Shown in pieces: positions 1 to 9,253 of a stretch of DNA of 64,000 bases (positions are counted from its first letter, which is position 1; each line of letters opens with the position of its first letter). Source of the DNA: JAGVSV01 sp040766135 (lineage in GTDB: Bacteria > Bacillota > Clostridia > Christensenellales > Aristaeellaceae); contig JAXGRA010000010.1 in assembly GCA_040766135.1 (NCBI GenBank), forward strand, positions 19,950-83,949, written 5' to 3'. The notes under the pieces are model-generated. The model was given only the letters and a program-made list of their open reading frames with translations. It was not told the DNA's origin and ran no database searches. A program made the position numbers and the translations under genes.

Positions 1-366
1 CAGGCACGTGTAAAGGAAGCCGAGCAGTATGCTGAGCAGGACAAGAAGCGCAAGGAAGAGGTAGAAACCTTGAACCGCGCCGACAGCCTGAGCTATGACA
101 TCGAAAAGCAGCTGAAGGAAAACGGCGACAAGCTGTCCGATGAGGACAAGGCCACTGTGGAGCAGGAGCTGGAAGCCTTTAAGAAGGTTCGCGAAGGCAA
201 CAACGCCGCCGAGATCCAGACCGCCATGGATGCCATGACGCAGAAGGTATATGCCATCTTTGGCAAGATCTACCAGAGCCAGGATGCCGCTGGAGCGGCT
301 CCCCAGGACATGCCCCCGCAGCAGAACCCGGACGGCTCTGTGGATGCGGACGGCGAAGTACATTGA
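1..366 (+). CDS. dnaK: DnaK chaperone, C-terminal end (partial)
   Basis: The open frame enters from the left edge of the window and ends at a TGA at 364-366, giving about 121 residues. They are the helical lid of Hsp70 (LNRADSLSYDIEKQL, then a charged helical stretch) followed by the low-complexity tail ending VDADGEVH, which matches the usual DnaK tail pattern VDADxE. DnaK is the cytoplasmic ATP-driven chaperone that works with DnaJ and GrpE. dnaJ follows 76 bases downstream on the same strand, the usual Firmicutes order. The ATPase and substrate-binding domains lie outside the window. The start is missing because the window cuts it, not because the gene is broken. Confidence 0.95.
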   Translation, partial: QARVKEAEQYAEQDKKRKEEVETLNRADSLSYDIEKQLKENGDKLSDEDKATVEQELEAFKKVREGNNAAEIQTAMDAMTQKVYAIFGKIYQSQDAAGAAPQDMPPQQNPDGSVDADGEVH

Positions 367-390
367 TCGCACATAACATAGAGCATTACA

Positions 391-427
391 GCGAAGCGAC
401 TAAGCGTGTACACGCTTAGTCCTTCGC
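391..427 (+). other. Long stem-loop between dnaK and dnaJ
   Basis: GCGAAG-C-GACTAAGCGTG pairs with CACGCTTAGTC-CTTCGC around a 2-base loop: 17 base pairs with a single bulged C. No T-run follows, so it is not a classic terminator. It sits just before the dnaJ ribosome site (GGTGAGGA). It may stabilise or process the mRNA, or lower dnaJ expression relative to dnaK; that role is inferred. Confidence 0.6.
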
Positions 428-442
428 CATGGTGAGGAACAG

Positions 443-1564
443 ATGACAACGAAGAAGAGAGATTATTACGAGGTGCTGGGCGTCGACCGCAAGGCGAGCA
501 TGGATGAAATCAAGGCCGCCTATCGCAAGCTGGCCAAGGAAAGCCACCCCGACCTGCACCCTAACGATAAAGAGGCGGAGGCGCGTTTCAAGGAATTGAA
601 CGAGGCCAATGCCGTATTGTCCGACCCTGAAAAGCGTGCCCAGTACGACCAGTTCGGCATGGATGGCCCCATGGGCGGCGGGTTCGGCGGCTTTGGCGGG
701 TTTGATGCTTCGGGCTTTGGCGGCTTTGAAAGCATCTTTGACCAATTGTTTGGCGGCGGCATGGGCGGCGCAGCGCGCCGCAACGCCCCTATGCAGGGCA
801 ATGACCTGCGCTACGGGCTGCAAATCACGTTTGAGGAAGCAGCCTTTGGCGTCAAAAAGTCCTTTGATTTTATGCGCAACGAAAATTGCGACACCTGCCA
901 GGGTAGCGGGGCCAAGGCCGGCACCCAGCCCGAAACTTGCCCCACCTGTAAAGGTTCGGGCCAGATGCGCGTGTCCGGCGGCTTTATGGTCAGCGTGCGC
1001 ACATGCTCTACCTGCGGCGGTTCCGGCAAGGTCATCAAGGATCCCTGCGGCACATGCTCAGGCTCTGGCCATGTGCGCAGGAAGCGCACCGCCACCGTTA
1101 ACATACCGGCAGGCATCGACAGCAACCAGGTCATCGTAATGAACGGCCAGGGCGAGCCAGGCATCAACGGCGGCCCCAATGGGGATTTGCAGATTGTCGT
1201 CACCGTGCGTCCGCACAAATTGTTCAGGCGTGAGGGGACTACGCTGCATCTGGACATGCCCATTTCCTTTACGCAGGCGGCGCTGGGCGCTGAAATTGAT
1301 GTGCCCACGCTCAAGGGATCGGTCAAGTATAAAATCCCGGAGGGCACGCAGACCGACACCGTGTTCCGCATCAAGGGCGAGGGCATTCCGCGGCTGCATT
1401 CCAGCCTGCGCGGCGACCTGATGCTGCGCGTGCGCGTGGACGTACCCAAACGCCTGAATGACAAGCAAAAGGATTTGCTGCGTCAGCTGGATGCCAGCAT
1501 GACAGGCAAGGAATACGAAAGCCAGAAGGGCTTCCTGGACAAGGTTAAGGAGCTTTTTCAATAA
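443..1564 (+). CDS. dnaJ: DnaJ co-chaperone
   Basis: A 373-residue Hsp40 of type I that delivers unfolded clients to DnaK and stimulates its ATPase in the cytoplasm. Seen in order: J domain (about residues 5-70) with the HPD motif at 35-37; Gly/Phe-rich linker (about 75-105); zinc domain with four CxxCxGxG repeats (CDTCQGSG, CPTCKGSG, CSTCGGSG, CGTCSGSG, about 149-205); and the beta-rich C-terminal client-binding domains. The length is normal for the family. ATG is preceded by GGTGAGGA. The gene follows dnaK and is closed by a terminator at 1622-1647. Confidence 0.97.
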   Translation: MTTKKRDYYEVLGVDRKASMDEIKAAYRKLAKESHPDLHPNDKEAEARFKELNEANAVLSDPEKRAQYDQFGMDGPMGGGFGGFGGFDASGFGGFESIFDQLFGGGMGGAARRNAPMQGNDLRYGLQITFEEAAFGVKKSFDFMRNENCDTCQGSGAKAGTQPETCPTCKGSGQMRVSGGFMVSVRTCSTCGGSGKVIKDPCGTCSGSGHVRRKRTATVNIPAGIDSNQVIVMNGQGEPGINGGPNGDLQIVVTVRPHKLFRREGTTLHLDMPISFTQAALGAEIDVPTLKGSVKYKIPEGTQTDTVFRIKGEGIPRLHSSLRGDLMLRVRVDVPKRLNDKQKDLLRQLDASMTGKEYESQKGFLDKVKELFQ

Positions 1565-1621
1565 AACCCAAAACATGAAAGCGAACTAACGCTTTACATG
1601 GATATCATATGTTTTTTACTT

Positions 1622-1647
1622 GTCGGCGATGCAATCGCCGACTTTTT
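1622..1647 (+). terminator. Rho-independent terminator after dnaJ
   Basis: GTCGGCGAT (1622-1630) pairs with ATCGCCGAC (1634-1642) around a GCA loop, followed by TTTTT. It ends the dnaK-dnaJ transcript. Confidence 0.9.
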
Positions 1648-1670
1648 AATGCATATGTATACTTTGGGTA

Positions 1671-1679
1671 TGTTATAAT
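1671..1679 (+). promoter_or_regulatory. Extended -10 promoter for the SGNH hydrolase
   Basis: TG at 1671-1672, one base, then TATAAT at 1674-1679 forms an extended -10 element 33 bases before the ATG at 1712. No convincing -35 box was seen. The ribosome site GGGGAGGG lies between. Confidence 0.55.
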
Positions 1680-1711
1680 TAGTTTATCCGAACGCAGGGG
1701 AGGGAAACAGC

Positions 1712-2398
1712 ATGTTAAAGGTTGCACTGTGGGGAGATTCGATTGGCCGAGGGGTTGCCTTTGACATATCCCGGGGCAGGTACGCGGTGCTGCGCGACTA
1801 CTTTGGCCGTATTTTAGAGCGGGAAGGCAGTATAGATATCGAAAATCGTGCGCGCTTTGGCGCCACTGCGGAGGAGGGGCTGGCGGATTTTGAAGCAACT
1901 TCGGATATTTCTGCATCGGTGGTGGCCATTGAATACGGCGGCAATGATTGCAACATGCCCTGGGCCGATATTGCCAACAATCCTGAGGGCATCTATTCAC
2001 CCAAGGTGGAGCTGTCGCAGTTTGAAAAAACGTTGTCCGATTTTGTGAGCGCTGTGCGCGAACGCGGATTGCGCCCGCTGTTGGTGACGCCGCCGCCGTT
2101 GCATGCGCCTCGCTTTTTTGAATGGATATCCACCGGCCTTAACAAAGCCAATATCTTAGAATTCCTTGGTGATATTGATAACGTATATCGCTGGCAGGAG
2201 CGGTATGCGCTGGCCGTGCATCGGGTGGCGCGAACGCTTAGCACCACGCTGTTTGATCTGCGCGATGCTTTTCTGGCCCAGCGGGACATGCCCTCGCTGT
2301 ACAGCCCGGACGGCATGCACCCCAACGAAAAAGGGCACCAGCTGATTGCTGATGCCGCGTTGCGTTTCTTCAGTTCCTGGAAATTAAACCTGGCGTGA
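1712..2398 (+). CDS. SGNH/GDSL-type esterase or lipase
   Basis: A 228-residue cytoplasmic protein (no signal peptide) of the SGNH hydrolase superfamily. Visible blocks: ALWGDSIG near the N-terminus, with Ser10 as the expected nucleophile; GGND in the middle; and DGMHPNEKGH near residue 207, supplying the catalytic Asp and His. These serine hydrolases deacylate esters, lipids or sugar acetates; the substrate cannot be read from sequence. It is a single-gene unit with its own extended -10 promoter and a GGGGAGGG ribosome site. It converges on the next gene with almost no spacer. Confidence 0.85.
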   Translation: MLKVALWGDSIGRGVAFDISRGRYAVLRDYFGRILEREGSIDIENRARFGATAEEGLADFEATSDISASVVAIEYGGNDCNMPWADIANNPEGIYSPKVELSQFEKTLSDFVSAVRERGLRPLLVTPPPLHAPRFFEWISTGLNKANILEFLGDIDNVYRWQERYALAVHRVARTLSTTLFDLRDAFLAQRDMPSLYSPDGMHPNEKGHQLIADAALRFFSSWKLNLA

Positions 2399-2405
2399 TG
2401 TTCCT

Positions 2406-4505
2406 TTAGCCGTTTTGCTGTTCGGGCGACCAAGCCTCCAGAATCTCGCCGGATTTGGCGTCCATGACGATAGTGTAGCCCGTCAACGTGTCGGAGTTGA
2501 TGATTTCCTCGGTAAAGAATTCCACAATCCACTGTGGATTTCCGCTGATATCAAACCTGTAATAGGGCTGCCATTGGGGCAGCTCTTCTTCTTTGATGCC
2601 AAATTGATCCACCAGGCATTTCGTGGCGATGGCCAGCGCCTCGTCCTGGGTGATGTCTTCCTCGCCGGGCAGGCCCCAGAAATCCGGGGCATATTGCTGC
2701 TTATCCTCTAAAGACCAGGTATATAAGGGCCCCTTTTCGCGCTCCAGCGCCTCCAGCTCCTGCAGCTCCAGCGGAAGTGGAGCCTCTGCCAAATACTGTT
2801 CCCGAGCGGTATACGCGGCCACCGTTCCTTCGGGCGACAGCACCACCACGTCAAAGCTAATGGCGCTGGTGCTTTCGGGCTGCGTCATGGTTACATACCA
2901 CCAGCGGATGGTGTCGTTTGCCATCAGCACGCCGGTAGTCATCACAGTGTCCAGGTTTTCACCGGTCTGTTCCGCATACACGCGCATGGCAATTTCCTCG
3001 GCCCTGGGGCGCGCCAAATCAGCCGGGGTTTCCTCTGCCTCTTGGCCGCCGAACTGATACAAATACAGGTCGGAAAGCGGGTCGTATGCGCCGGGCTTTG
3101 CAGCGCTATTGTCCTGCCAGAAGGATAGCACCTTGCCCGCGCGGTCCAGTGTCACGGCGCAGTCCGGCATTTCGGACGCTATGCTTTGGAAGCGGAACGT
3201 CCACTCCGGCTTGTCCAAATTATCAGCCGGTGCTGCAAAGCGCACGCTGACCTTGGCGTAGTCGCGCACGGTCATGCCGTATTCCTTTTCGATGGCAGCT
3301 TGCGCCAGTGCTTCGGCCTCGATTTGAGTCAGATCCTTTTCACTGGGCATCAGGTTAATAGCGCCATCTGCAAAGCCCCAGTCCAGGGACAGCTGGCTGT
3401 ACAGCGCCTTGATGCTCAGCGGCCAGTCGTTGCTGTCGCCAAACTTGAACCACAGCTCATCCACGGCAGTCATATATTTCTGATAGCGTTCCTCCACGCC
3501 GGGCTGCACGCTGTCAAAGGTTTCGGGCAGTGCGGCGGCCATTGTGGCCTGGGTGTTTTCATCAAAACGCAGGCTGTTAACTTCCACAAAGCCCGTCAGG
3601 CTGCCCAGACGCACATGGTACCAATCCCGCAGCCGCCCCATTACCTGCACGCCGGTGCCGTCCCGGTAGACGCCCAATATGTCCGAGCTTTTGTTGCCGG
3701 CTTTGTACAGGCTCAGGTGCTGGGTGGGGTTTTTCGTGGTCAGCTCCGCGCGCGGCAGGCTGTCCAGCGCCGTGGTGGCCAGATCACGGCTGATCATGTG
3801 GGCGGGCACAAAGCCTGCAATGCCGGAGAAATTGCCCTGCAGGCCAATGGTCACCAGTGCCCAGGTGGCCTGCGCACCGCCCTGCATATCCATCAGGTTG
3901 TTGCTGTCCAGTGTTTGGATGCCCGTTACGATGGCCGGCGTGCCGTTCATGTATACGCCCATCGGGATGTGATAGTCCGTGGGCATCTGCGTCAGGTTGA
4001 CCGCCGCGCCGTCCGGGTTATTCAGGAACGCCGGGTAGGGGAACTCCTCCTCGGGCTGTTCTTCGGCCATAGGCTGCGGCACCCAGGATGTGTTGTTTTC
4101 ATACAACAATGTGGTCAGGCAGTTGGCGTCAAACTCATTGGCGGACAGCACCACGCCGCTTTGTGCGTCCATCGTTACGGTAAAAATGCTGGCCGATACG
4201 GAGGAAGTAAGGGTCACCACCGCAACGCGCGCCGCCTCCTGGCCAAAGCCTGCGCGCACGGCAAAAGCGGCGTTTTCCAGCAGCCGGGCGTCAATGCCCA
4301 GCGTTTCAAGCAATTCGCGTGCAATGGGCAGTGCTTCAGCCTCGGTCAGGTCGCCCTCCTGCGGGGCCAGCGTGGCAATGGACGGGACGGGCAGCGGCGT
4401 GGTGCTTTCAGGCGCAGGGGTGGCCGTGCTTTCCGCCAGCGCCAGGGGGATCAACAGGCTGAACACCATCAGCCATATCAGGGCATTGAATGAACGTTTC
4501 ATCAT
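2406..4505 (-). CDS. Secreted protein with SH3-like and PepSY-like modules
   Basis: A 699-residue exported protein of unknown function. A signal peptide covers about residues 1-24 (MMKRSFN start, hydrophobic core, ALA-E cleavage), then a Pro/Thr-rich linker. Two SH3-like stretches are suggested near 165-235 and 255-310; the second contains VQVMGRLRDWYHVRLG and GFVEV. Around them are up to four PepSY-like modules built as an acidic helix (for example ITQDEALAIATKCLVDQFG) followed by a hydrophobic strand and a DAKSGEIL-like turn. PepSY modules are known from extracellular protease inhibitors and spore or cell-wall proteins. The start is set by GGAGG 8 bases upstream of 4505; longer reading frames upstream lack a site. 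It may share a transcript with the chromate transporter genes. Confidence 0.7.
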   Translation of the reverse strand: MMKRSFNALIWLMVFSLLIPLALAESTATPAPESTTPLPVPSIATLAPQEGDLTEAEALPIARELLETLGIDARLLENAAFAVRAGFGQEAARVAVVTLTSSVSASIFTVTMDAQSGVVLSANEFDANCLTTLLYENNTSWVPQPMAEEQPEEEFPYPAFLNNPDGAAVNLTQMPTDYHIPMGVYMNGTPAIVTGIQTLDSNNLMDMQGGAQATWALVTIGLQGNFSGIAGFVPAHMISRDLATTALDSLPRAELTTKNPTQHLSLYKAGNKSSDILGVYRDGTGVQVMGRLRDWYHVRLGSLTGFVEVNSLRFDENTQATMAAALPETFDSVQPGVEERYQKYMTAVDELWFKFGDSNDWPLSIKALYSQLSLDWGFADGAINLMPSEKDLTQIEAEALAQAAIEKEYGMTVRDYAKVSVRFAAPADNLDKPEWTFRFQSIASEMPDCAVTLDRAGKVLSFWQDNSAAKPGAYDPLSDLYLYQFGGQEAEETPADLARPRAEEIAMRVYAEQTGENLDTVMTTGVLMANDTIRWWYVTMTQPESTSAISFDVVVLSPEGTVAAYTAREQYLAEAPLPLELQELEALEREKGPLYTWSLEDKQQYAPDFWGLPGEEDITQDEALAIATKCLVDQFGIKEEELPQWQPYYRFDISGNPQWIVEFFTEEIINSDTLTGYTIVMDAKSGEILEAWSPEQQNG

Positions 4506-4575
4506 AATGGATTGCCTCCTTGTGGATAGATGCCATGTACACCCATCTAACGGATGGACGCTCCCATTTCGTGCA

Positions 4576-5148
4576 TCATGGATCGGCAAAACGGAACACT
4601 GCGCCAATAACGGCGGAAATAGCGATGGTTGTTACCGGGTGCGGCTTCCATTTGCGGATGGCAAAAAACAATGCCACAGCCAGCAAAATGCGCTTGGGGC
4701 GGATTAAGTCAATGACCTGCTGCGTGGCGTTGAACACATCGATTTGAAGAATGGCAATCACAAAGATGGACAGCGCTGCCGCCGTAATCAACCCCACTGA
4801 GGCCGGGCGGATGCCATAGAATACCGACTGCACCAGCCGACTTTCACGGTAGGTTTCCAGCACCTTGGCAATCAGCGTGACGATGAGCAGCGAGGGCAGC
4901 ACCATTGCCAGCGTGGCCAGTATGGAGCCGGGAATGCCCCCCGTGGTATAGCCTACATAGGTGGCCATGTTGATGCCGATGGGGCCGGGGGTGGATTCCG
5001 ACACCGCAACCATGTCAATCAATTGCTCCGCCGTAAACCACTGCGTGCGCGCGCCCAGATCGCGCAGGAAAGGCAGTGTGGCCATGCCGCCGCCAATGGC
5101 GAACAGGCCAATCAGGAAGAACTCATAAAACAGCTGCCAGTACATCAT
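4576..5148 (-). CDS. Chromate transporter, second half (CHR domain)
   Basis: A 190-residue membrane protein of the short-chain CHR family, in which two separately encoded half-proteins replace one ChrA. Seen: an N-terminal GLFAIGGGMATLPFL glycine motif, the typical SESTPGPIGINMATYVG segment, and about five to six hydrophobic helices. CHR proteins are membrane permeases linked to chromate or sulfate efflux; in anaerobes the natural substrate is uncertain. Its ATG overlaps the stop of the upstream half by 4 bases, so the two are translationally coupled and presumably form a heterodimer. Confidence 0.88.
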   Translation of the reverse strand: MMYWQLFYEFFLIGLFAIGGGMATLPFLRDLGARTQWFTAEQLIDMVAVSESTPGPIGINMATYVGYTTGGIPGSILATLAMVLPSLLIVTLIAKVLETYRESRLVQSVFYGIRPASVGLITAAALSIFVIAILQIDVFNATQQVIDLIRPKRILLAVALFFAIRKWKPHPVTTIAISAVIGAVFRFADP

Positions 5149-5699
5149 GGTTTATCCCCTCCAAACGGCTGTGCTTTGCCGCACAGCGCCACGCCAATCA
5201 AGGCCGAGGCCACCACCATCAAAATGGGGGAAAAGTCGGTAAAGGCTGACAGCACAAACACCAGCACAAACAACGCCAGCGTAATGGGATCCACAATGGC
5301 GCCCTTGCGCAACTTCCAGACGGAGTTGGCAATCAGCACAAACACGCATACGTGAATGCCCGCAAACGCGTGCCGCACCAATTCCACCTCGGCAAAATTG
5401 CTCAAAAACGCGGCCAGCACCATGATGATGACCAGCGACGGGAACACGACCCCCAGCACAGCGGCGATGCTGCCCAAGGTGCCCTTGATCTTGTTGCCGA
5501 TAAACAGCGAGGTGTTCACCGCAATGATGCCGGGCAGGCACTGGCTGATGGCGTAATAATCCATGACATCTTCCTGTGACACCCATTTGCGTTTTTCCAC
5601 CACCTCACGCTGCAGGATGGGCAGCATGGCATACCCGCCGCCAAAGGTCAGCCCGCCCACCCGCGCAAAGGTCAAAAACAGGTCGAGATAGATGTTCAT
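5145..5699 (-). CDS. Chromate transporter, first half (CHR domain)
   Basis: A 184-residue membrane protein, the partner of the CHR protein just downstream. Seen: the N-terminal GGLTFGGGYAMLPIL motif, the paired ISQCLPGIIAVNTSLFIG motif, and several hydrophobic helices. It starts at ATG 5699 behind AAGGAGG. A clear promoter (-35 5752-5757, -10 5729-5734, minus strand) lies directly upstream, so this is the first gene of the unit. Substrate specificity is inferred from family only. Confidence 0.88.
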   Translation of the reverse strand: MNIYLDLFLTFARVGGLTFGGGYAMLPILQREVVEKRKWVSQEDVMDYYAISQCLPGIIAVNTSLFIGNKIKGTLGSIAAVLGVVFPSLVIIMVLAAFLSNFAEVELVRHAFAGIHVCVFVLIANSVWKLRKGAIVDPITLALFVLVFVLSAFTDFSPILMVVASALIGVALCGKAQPFGGDKP

Positions 5700-5728
5700 A
5701 CGGCCTCCTTGCTGTAAAATGCGGCTTC

Positions 5729-5757
5729 ATCATAAAAATGTGCTGCGCATTTGTCAA
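5729..5757 (-). promoter_or_regulatory. Sigma-A-type promoter for the chromate transporter genes
   Basis: On the minus strand, TTGACA (5757-5752) and TATGAT (5734-5729) are separated by exactly 17 bases, 30 bases before the start at 5699. Confidence 0.8.
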
Positions 5758-6094
5758 TTGCGTTTATAATTGGGGCGGGAACATTCTGTGTGATACATAA
5801 ATTTAATTTGCTGCAAACAACGATAGCTTATGTAAAGTCAAAAATGAATTTGTTTTTGCTTTGATGAGAAACAACAGGAAAAGATATCATATTACCTGAT
5901 TTGTTCAAGGTTTTTGACATAAAAGACACATGATGGTATGATTCTATTGGTTCTGGAAATAGAACCTTTGCACTCCTAGAGCCACAGTTATGCAAGGCGC
6001 CAGTGTGATTGATTTGAAATTAATGAGTGCGGCTTTTAATCGGTTTTGCTGCGAGGTAAAATCAATAAAATGGGTTAGAAAAGAGGAAACAGAC
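5758..6094. other. AT-rich divergent intergenic region
   Basis: Between the chromate transporter and betaine transporter starts (5700-6094, 395 bases) only two divergent promoters are recognisable. Base composition changes abruptly to AT-rich at about 5750. No gene, tRNA or repeat was seen here. Confidence 0.6.
5914..5942 (+). promoter_or_regulatory. Sigma-A-type promoter of the decayed betaine transporter locus
   Basis: TTGACA (5914-5919), 17 bases, TATGAT (5937-5942). It is intact although all three downstream genes are disrupted. Confidence 0.75.
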
Positions 6095-7082
6095 TTGAAA
6101 CAAAAACGACTATTTGCAATTTTACTTACCAGCCTTACTTTCATAGTTTTTGCTTTTTTAGTTCCCGCAGGCGCTGCTTCATCAACAATTATCTTTGGTG
6201 ATGCAGGATGGGATAGCATGAAGTTTCATAATGCTGTCGCAATGCTAATCGCTGAAAAAGCGTATGGTTACACAACGGACGAAATCTCAGGCTCTACAGC
6301 TATTACATACAACGCGCTTATTAAAGGTGATATTCATGTATACATGGAAACGTGGACGGATAGCATTGCGCCCTATCAGAATGATATAAAAACGGGTCGA
6401 TTGATTGAACTTGGTGTCAATTATGATGATAATACCCAGGGGCTGTATGTTCCTCGTTATGTTATAGAAGGGGATACTGAAAGAGGGATTGAACCGATGG
6501 CTCCGGACTTAAAAACTGTCGAAGATTTGAAACGCTATCATGATTTGTTTGTTGATCCAGAAGAACCGGGCAAGGGGCGCATTTATGGAGCGATATCTGG
6601 CTGGCAGATTGACGAGGTTATGCGTAATAAAGTTGAGTTTTATGGATTGGATGAAATGTATAATTACATTGATCCCGGCTCCGACCCTGCGCTGGCAGCA
6701 GCAATTGTAGGCGCATATGAAAAGGGCGAACCAATTGTAGCGTACTATTGGGAACCTGCTTGGATAACAGGCAAGTATGATCTTGTCTTGCTTCAAGATG
6801 CTCCGTATGACCCAGAACTTTACTTGTTGTCAGTGCGAATGCCCGTCTATCCGTTTAACGGTAGTTGCAAATCCTTTGTTTTATGAGCAACATCCAGAAT
6901 ACTCGGAGTTTCTTAGCAAATACCAAACATCCAGCCAACTGACCTCTGAAGCGCTGGCATATATCAGCGAAAACGATGCGTCTTATCGTGATGCAGCGGT
7001 GTGGTTTCTGAAGACACATGATAATCTTATTGATCAGTGGTTGCCTGAAGAGAAAGCAGCCTTGGTTCGTGAAGGGCTTTAA
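6095..7082 (+). pseudogene. Glycine betaine/proline ABC transporter binding protein (frameshifted)
   Basis: A substrate-binding protein of the OpuAC/ProX family that would capture glycine betaine or a related osmolyte outside the membrane. The likely start is TTG 6095 behind AGAGGAAAC, giving a signal peptide (KQKRLFAILL onward to PAGAAS). The body reads well to PYDPELYLL, then the frame shifts at about 6825-6840. The family pattern resumes in the +1 frame as CPSIRLTVVANPLF and runs through an SEFLSKY segment to the stop at 7080-7082. One extra base, or two missing, explains it. Codon use is AT-rich, unlike the flanking genes. A sequencing error is possible but unlikely since both following genes are broken too. 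Confidence 0.85.
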
Positions 7083-7197
7083 GATATAAACGCAGCCTTA
7101 ATAATTAATTAAGCACAATAATAAATGTGGCAGTCACAGATGGCTGGCTGTCACGTTTTCTTTTCTACAGTATATTTCTATTATGAGGTGAGTTGTT

Positions 7198-8039
7198 GTG
7201 AATCAATGGTTAACAGAATTTCCTGATGGAATTTATCTAGACATAAAAAAGCCGATTGATCAGGCTATTGAATATATGATGCACAATTGGGGCGCTGTGT
7301 TTGATGGAGTTTCTTCCTTTTTTAGATATTGTTATGGGTGCAAGCAATGATTAACTTTGTCCCATGGTGGCTGATGATAGTTGCCGTGTTTGTGGGCATA
7401 TGGAAGATTACTCGGAACCCGTTACGTGCACTTATGTACGCGGCCATGCTCTTTTTTATCGGACTGATTGGGTTGTGGAACATGATGTATACTACGCTGG
7501 CCATTATCATTACATCCGTATTTATTTCATTGATTTTGGGTTCCTGCTGGGCATTTTAATTTCTTTTAGTGCAAGAGCGGGTAAGTTTATTCGCCCGATT
7601 CTTGACACCATGCAGACAATGCCGAGTTTGTATATTTGATACTGGCGGTCATGCTGCTTAAGAAATGTACTGCAGTAATTGCGACAGTCAGTATATTCGA
7701 TGCCGCCCATTGCAAGAATGACAAACCTAGGTATTCGTAGTAGATCGGGAGGTTGTTGAAGCGTCCAGCATTTGGCTCTACGCGATGGCAGTTATTGATA
7801 AAAGTGCTTATTCCTCAAGCGATGCCAACCATTATGGCTGGTATCAATCAAACAATAATGATGGCAATTGCCATGGTTGTAACGAGCTCAAATGATTGGT
7901 GCAAGAGGGCTTAACAGAGGTGCTTACGGGTATCAATCGCCTTGAAAGTGGCAGAGGGTTTGCGGCAGGTATCGCAATTGTAATTATGGCTGTGCTTATT
8001 GATCGCCTTACGCAGGGCATTGTCAAGGAGAAAGTATAA
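7198..8039 (+). pseudogene. Glycine betaine/proline ABC transporter permease (multiple frameshifts)
   Basis: Remains of a ProW/OpuAB-type inner-membrane permease. It begins at GTG 7198 behind GAGGTGA (VNQWLTEFPDG). The frame breaks near 7325-7330; a second block runs as INFVPWWLMIVAVFVG to SLILG; a third frame from about 7535 reads LLGILISFSARAGKFI and TMQTMPS. Later blocks include QAMPTIMAGINQTIMM and GRGFAAGIAIVIMAVLIDR, ending KEKV at the TAA 8037-8039. At least four frame changes and an internal stop mean no functional permease can be made. The order of blocks follows the intact family exactly, so this is decay rather than rearrangement. Confidence 0.85.
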
Positions 8040-8040
8040 T

Positions 8041-9253
8041 ATGATAGAAGCAAATATAAGAACAACAACCGAAACAAAAGATTTGATTTTAAGTGTTCGC
8101 AATCTTACGATGATGTTTGGTTGGAAAAAACAACAAGCAATTCAAATGAGAAAGGACAAAAAAAGCAAAGAAGAAATTCTGAGAGAGACAGGTGTCACCG
8201 TTGCAGTTGATAATATTTCCTTTGATGTAGAGCGTGGAAAAATTCATACGCTCATCGGACTGTCTGGTTCAGGAAAATCCACTGTTGTGCGCTGTCTAAA
8301 CTTGCTTTTGACGCCAACCAAAGGGGAAATTCTTTTTGAAGGCAAGGACATTCAGGCGTTCAGTCATCGCCAATTACGCGATTATAGACGCAAGAATGTT
8401 TCGATGGTTTTCCAGAGCTTTGGTCTACTCTCACATCGGAACGTGTTGGATAATGTTGCATATGGGCTGGAGGTGCGTGGCATTAAGAAAAACATCAGGA
8501 TTGACAAGGCGATGGAAATGCTGGAGATGGTCAACCTTAAAGGTTGGGAGAAAAAAGAACATCCGTGACCTGAGCGGCGGCATGCGTCAGCGAGTTGGTA
8601 TTGCGTGCGCCTTGGCGAATGATCCGGATATCCTTCTGATGGATGAACCGTTTTCTGCGCTAGATCCATTAGTGCGGCAGGATATGCAATTTGAGCTATT
8701 ATCCATTCAGGACAAACTAAATAAAACCGTTATTTTTATTACACATGACATTAATGAAGCGTTTAAATTAGGAAATATGGTTTCCATCATGCGAGATGGG
8801 CAAATTGTGCAAACCAATACCCCTGAGAAGATGACCACTAATCCGGCTAACGAATATGTCAGCGAGTTCATTAACAGCGCAAGACAAAGCACAAGTATAC
8901 CGAGTTAAGAACTTTATGCAGATTCCCTCCCGCCTGGTTAGATTTTAGAGGATGGAGCTAATACTGCACTGACATTAATGCGCTCCAATAACGTGTCCAG
9001 TGCATATGTGGTTGACAATAGAATGAACTTTGTGGGAGTACTGCCACTTGATGAGGCGTTCCAGGTGCGTGCTGGCAAATTGTCCTTTGAAGAAGCCTTG
9101 GCCAGGGATGTTCCAACCACTACTCAGGATACACAGATATCAGAGTTGATACCGATTGCATCACAATCACGCTTTCCAATTGCTGTGCTTAATGAGGAAA
9201 GAAAGTTTGCTGGAATTATCAGCAAGGCCGCAATTCTTACTTCTTTGAAATAG
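8041..9253 (+). pseudogene. Glycine betaine/proline ABC transporter ATPase with CBS domains (frameshift and stops)
   Basis: A ProV/OpuAA-type ATP-binding subunit. ATG 8041 follows AAGGAGAA one base after the permease stop. The N-terminal half is in one frame with Walker A GLSGSGKST and the Q-loop (VFQSFGLL). The frame shifts near 8550-8566, after LKGWEKK. The second half carries the signature LSGGMRQR, Walker B ILLMDEPFSALD and the H-loop (FITHD). An in-frame TAA at 8906 and TAG at 8939 then separate the ATPase from a C-terminal CBS-domain part (8942-9253) still readable as ANTALTLMRSNNVSSAYVVD. CBS domains in this family sense ionic strength. The protein cannot be made full length. Confidence 0.85.

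Noticed and set aside
3186..4493. A 435-codon plus-strand frame opposite the secreted SH3/PepSY gene
   Set aside because: It is antisense to a gene with a signal peptide and good ribosome site, has a low-complexity His/Gln/Arg-rich composition, and shows no motif. GC-rich DNA produces such shadows.
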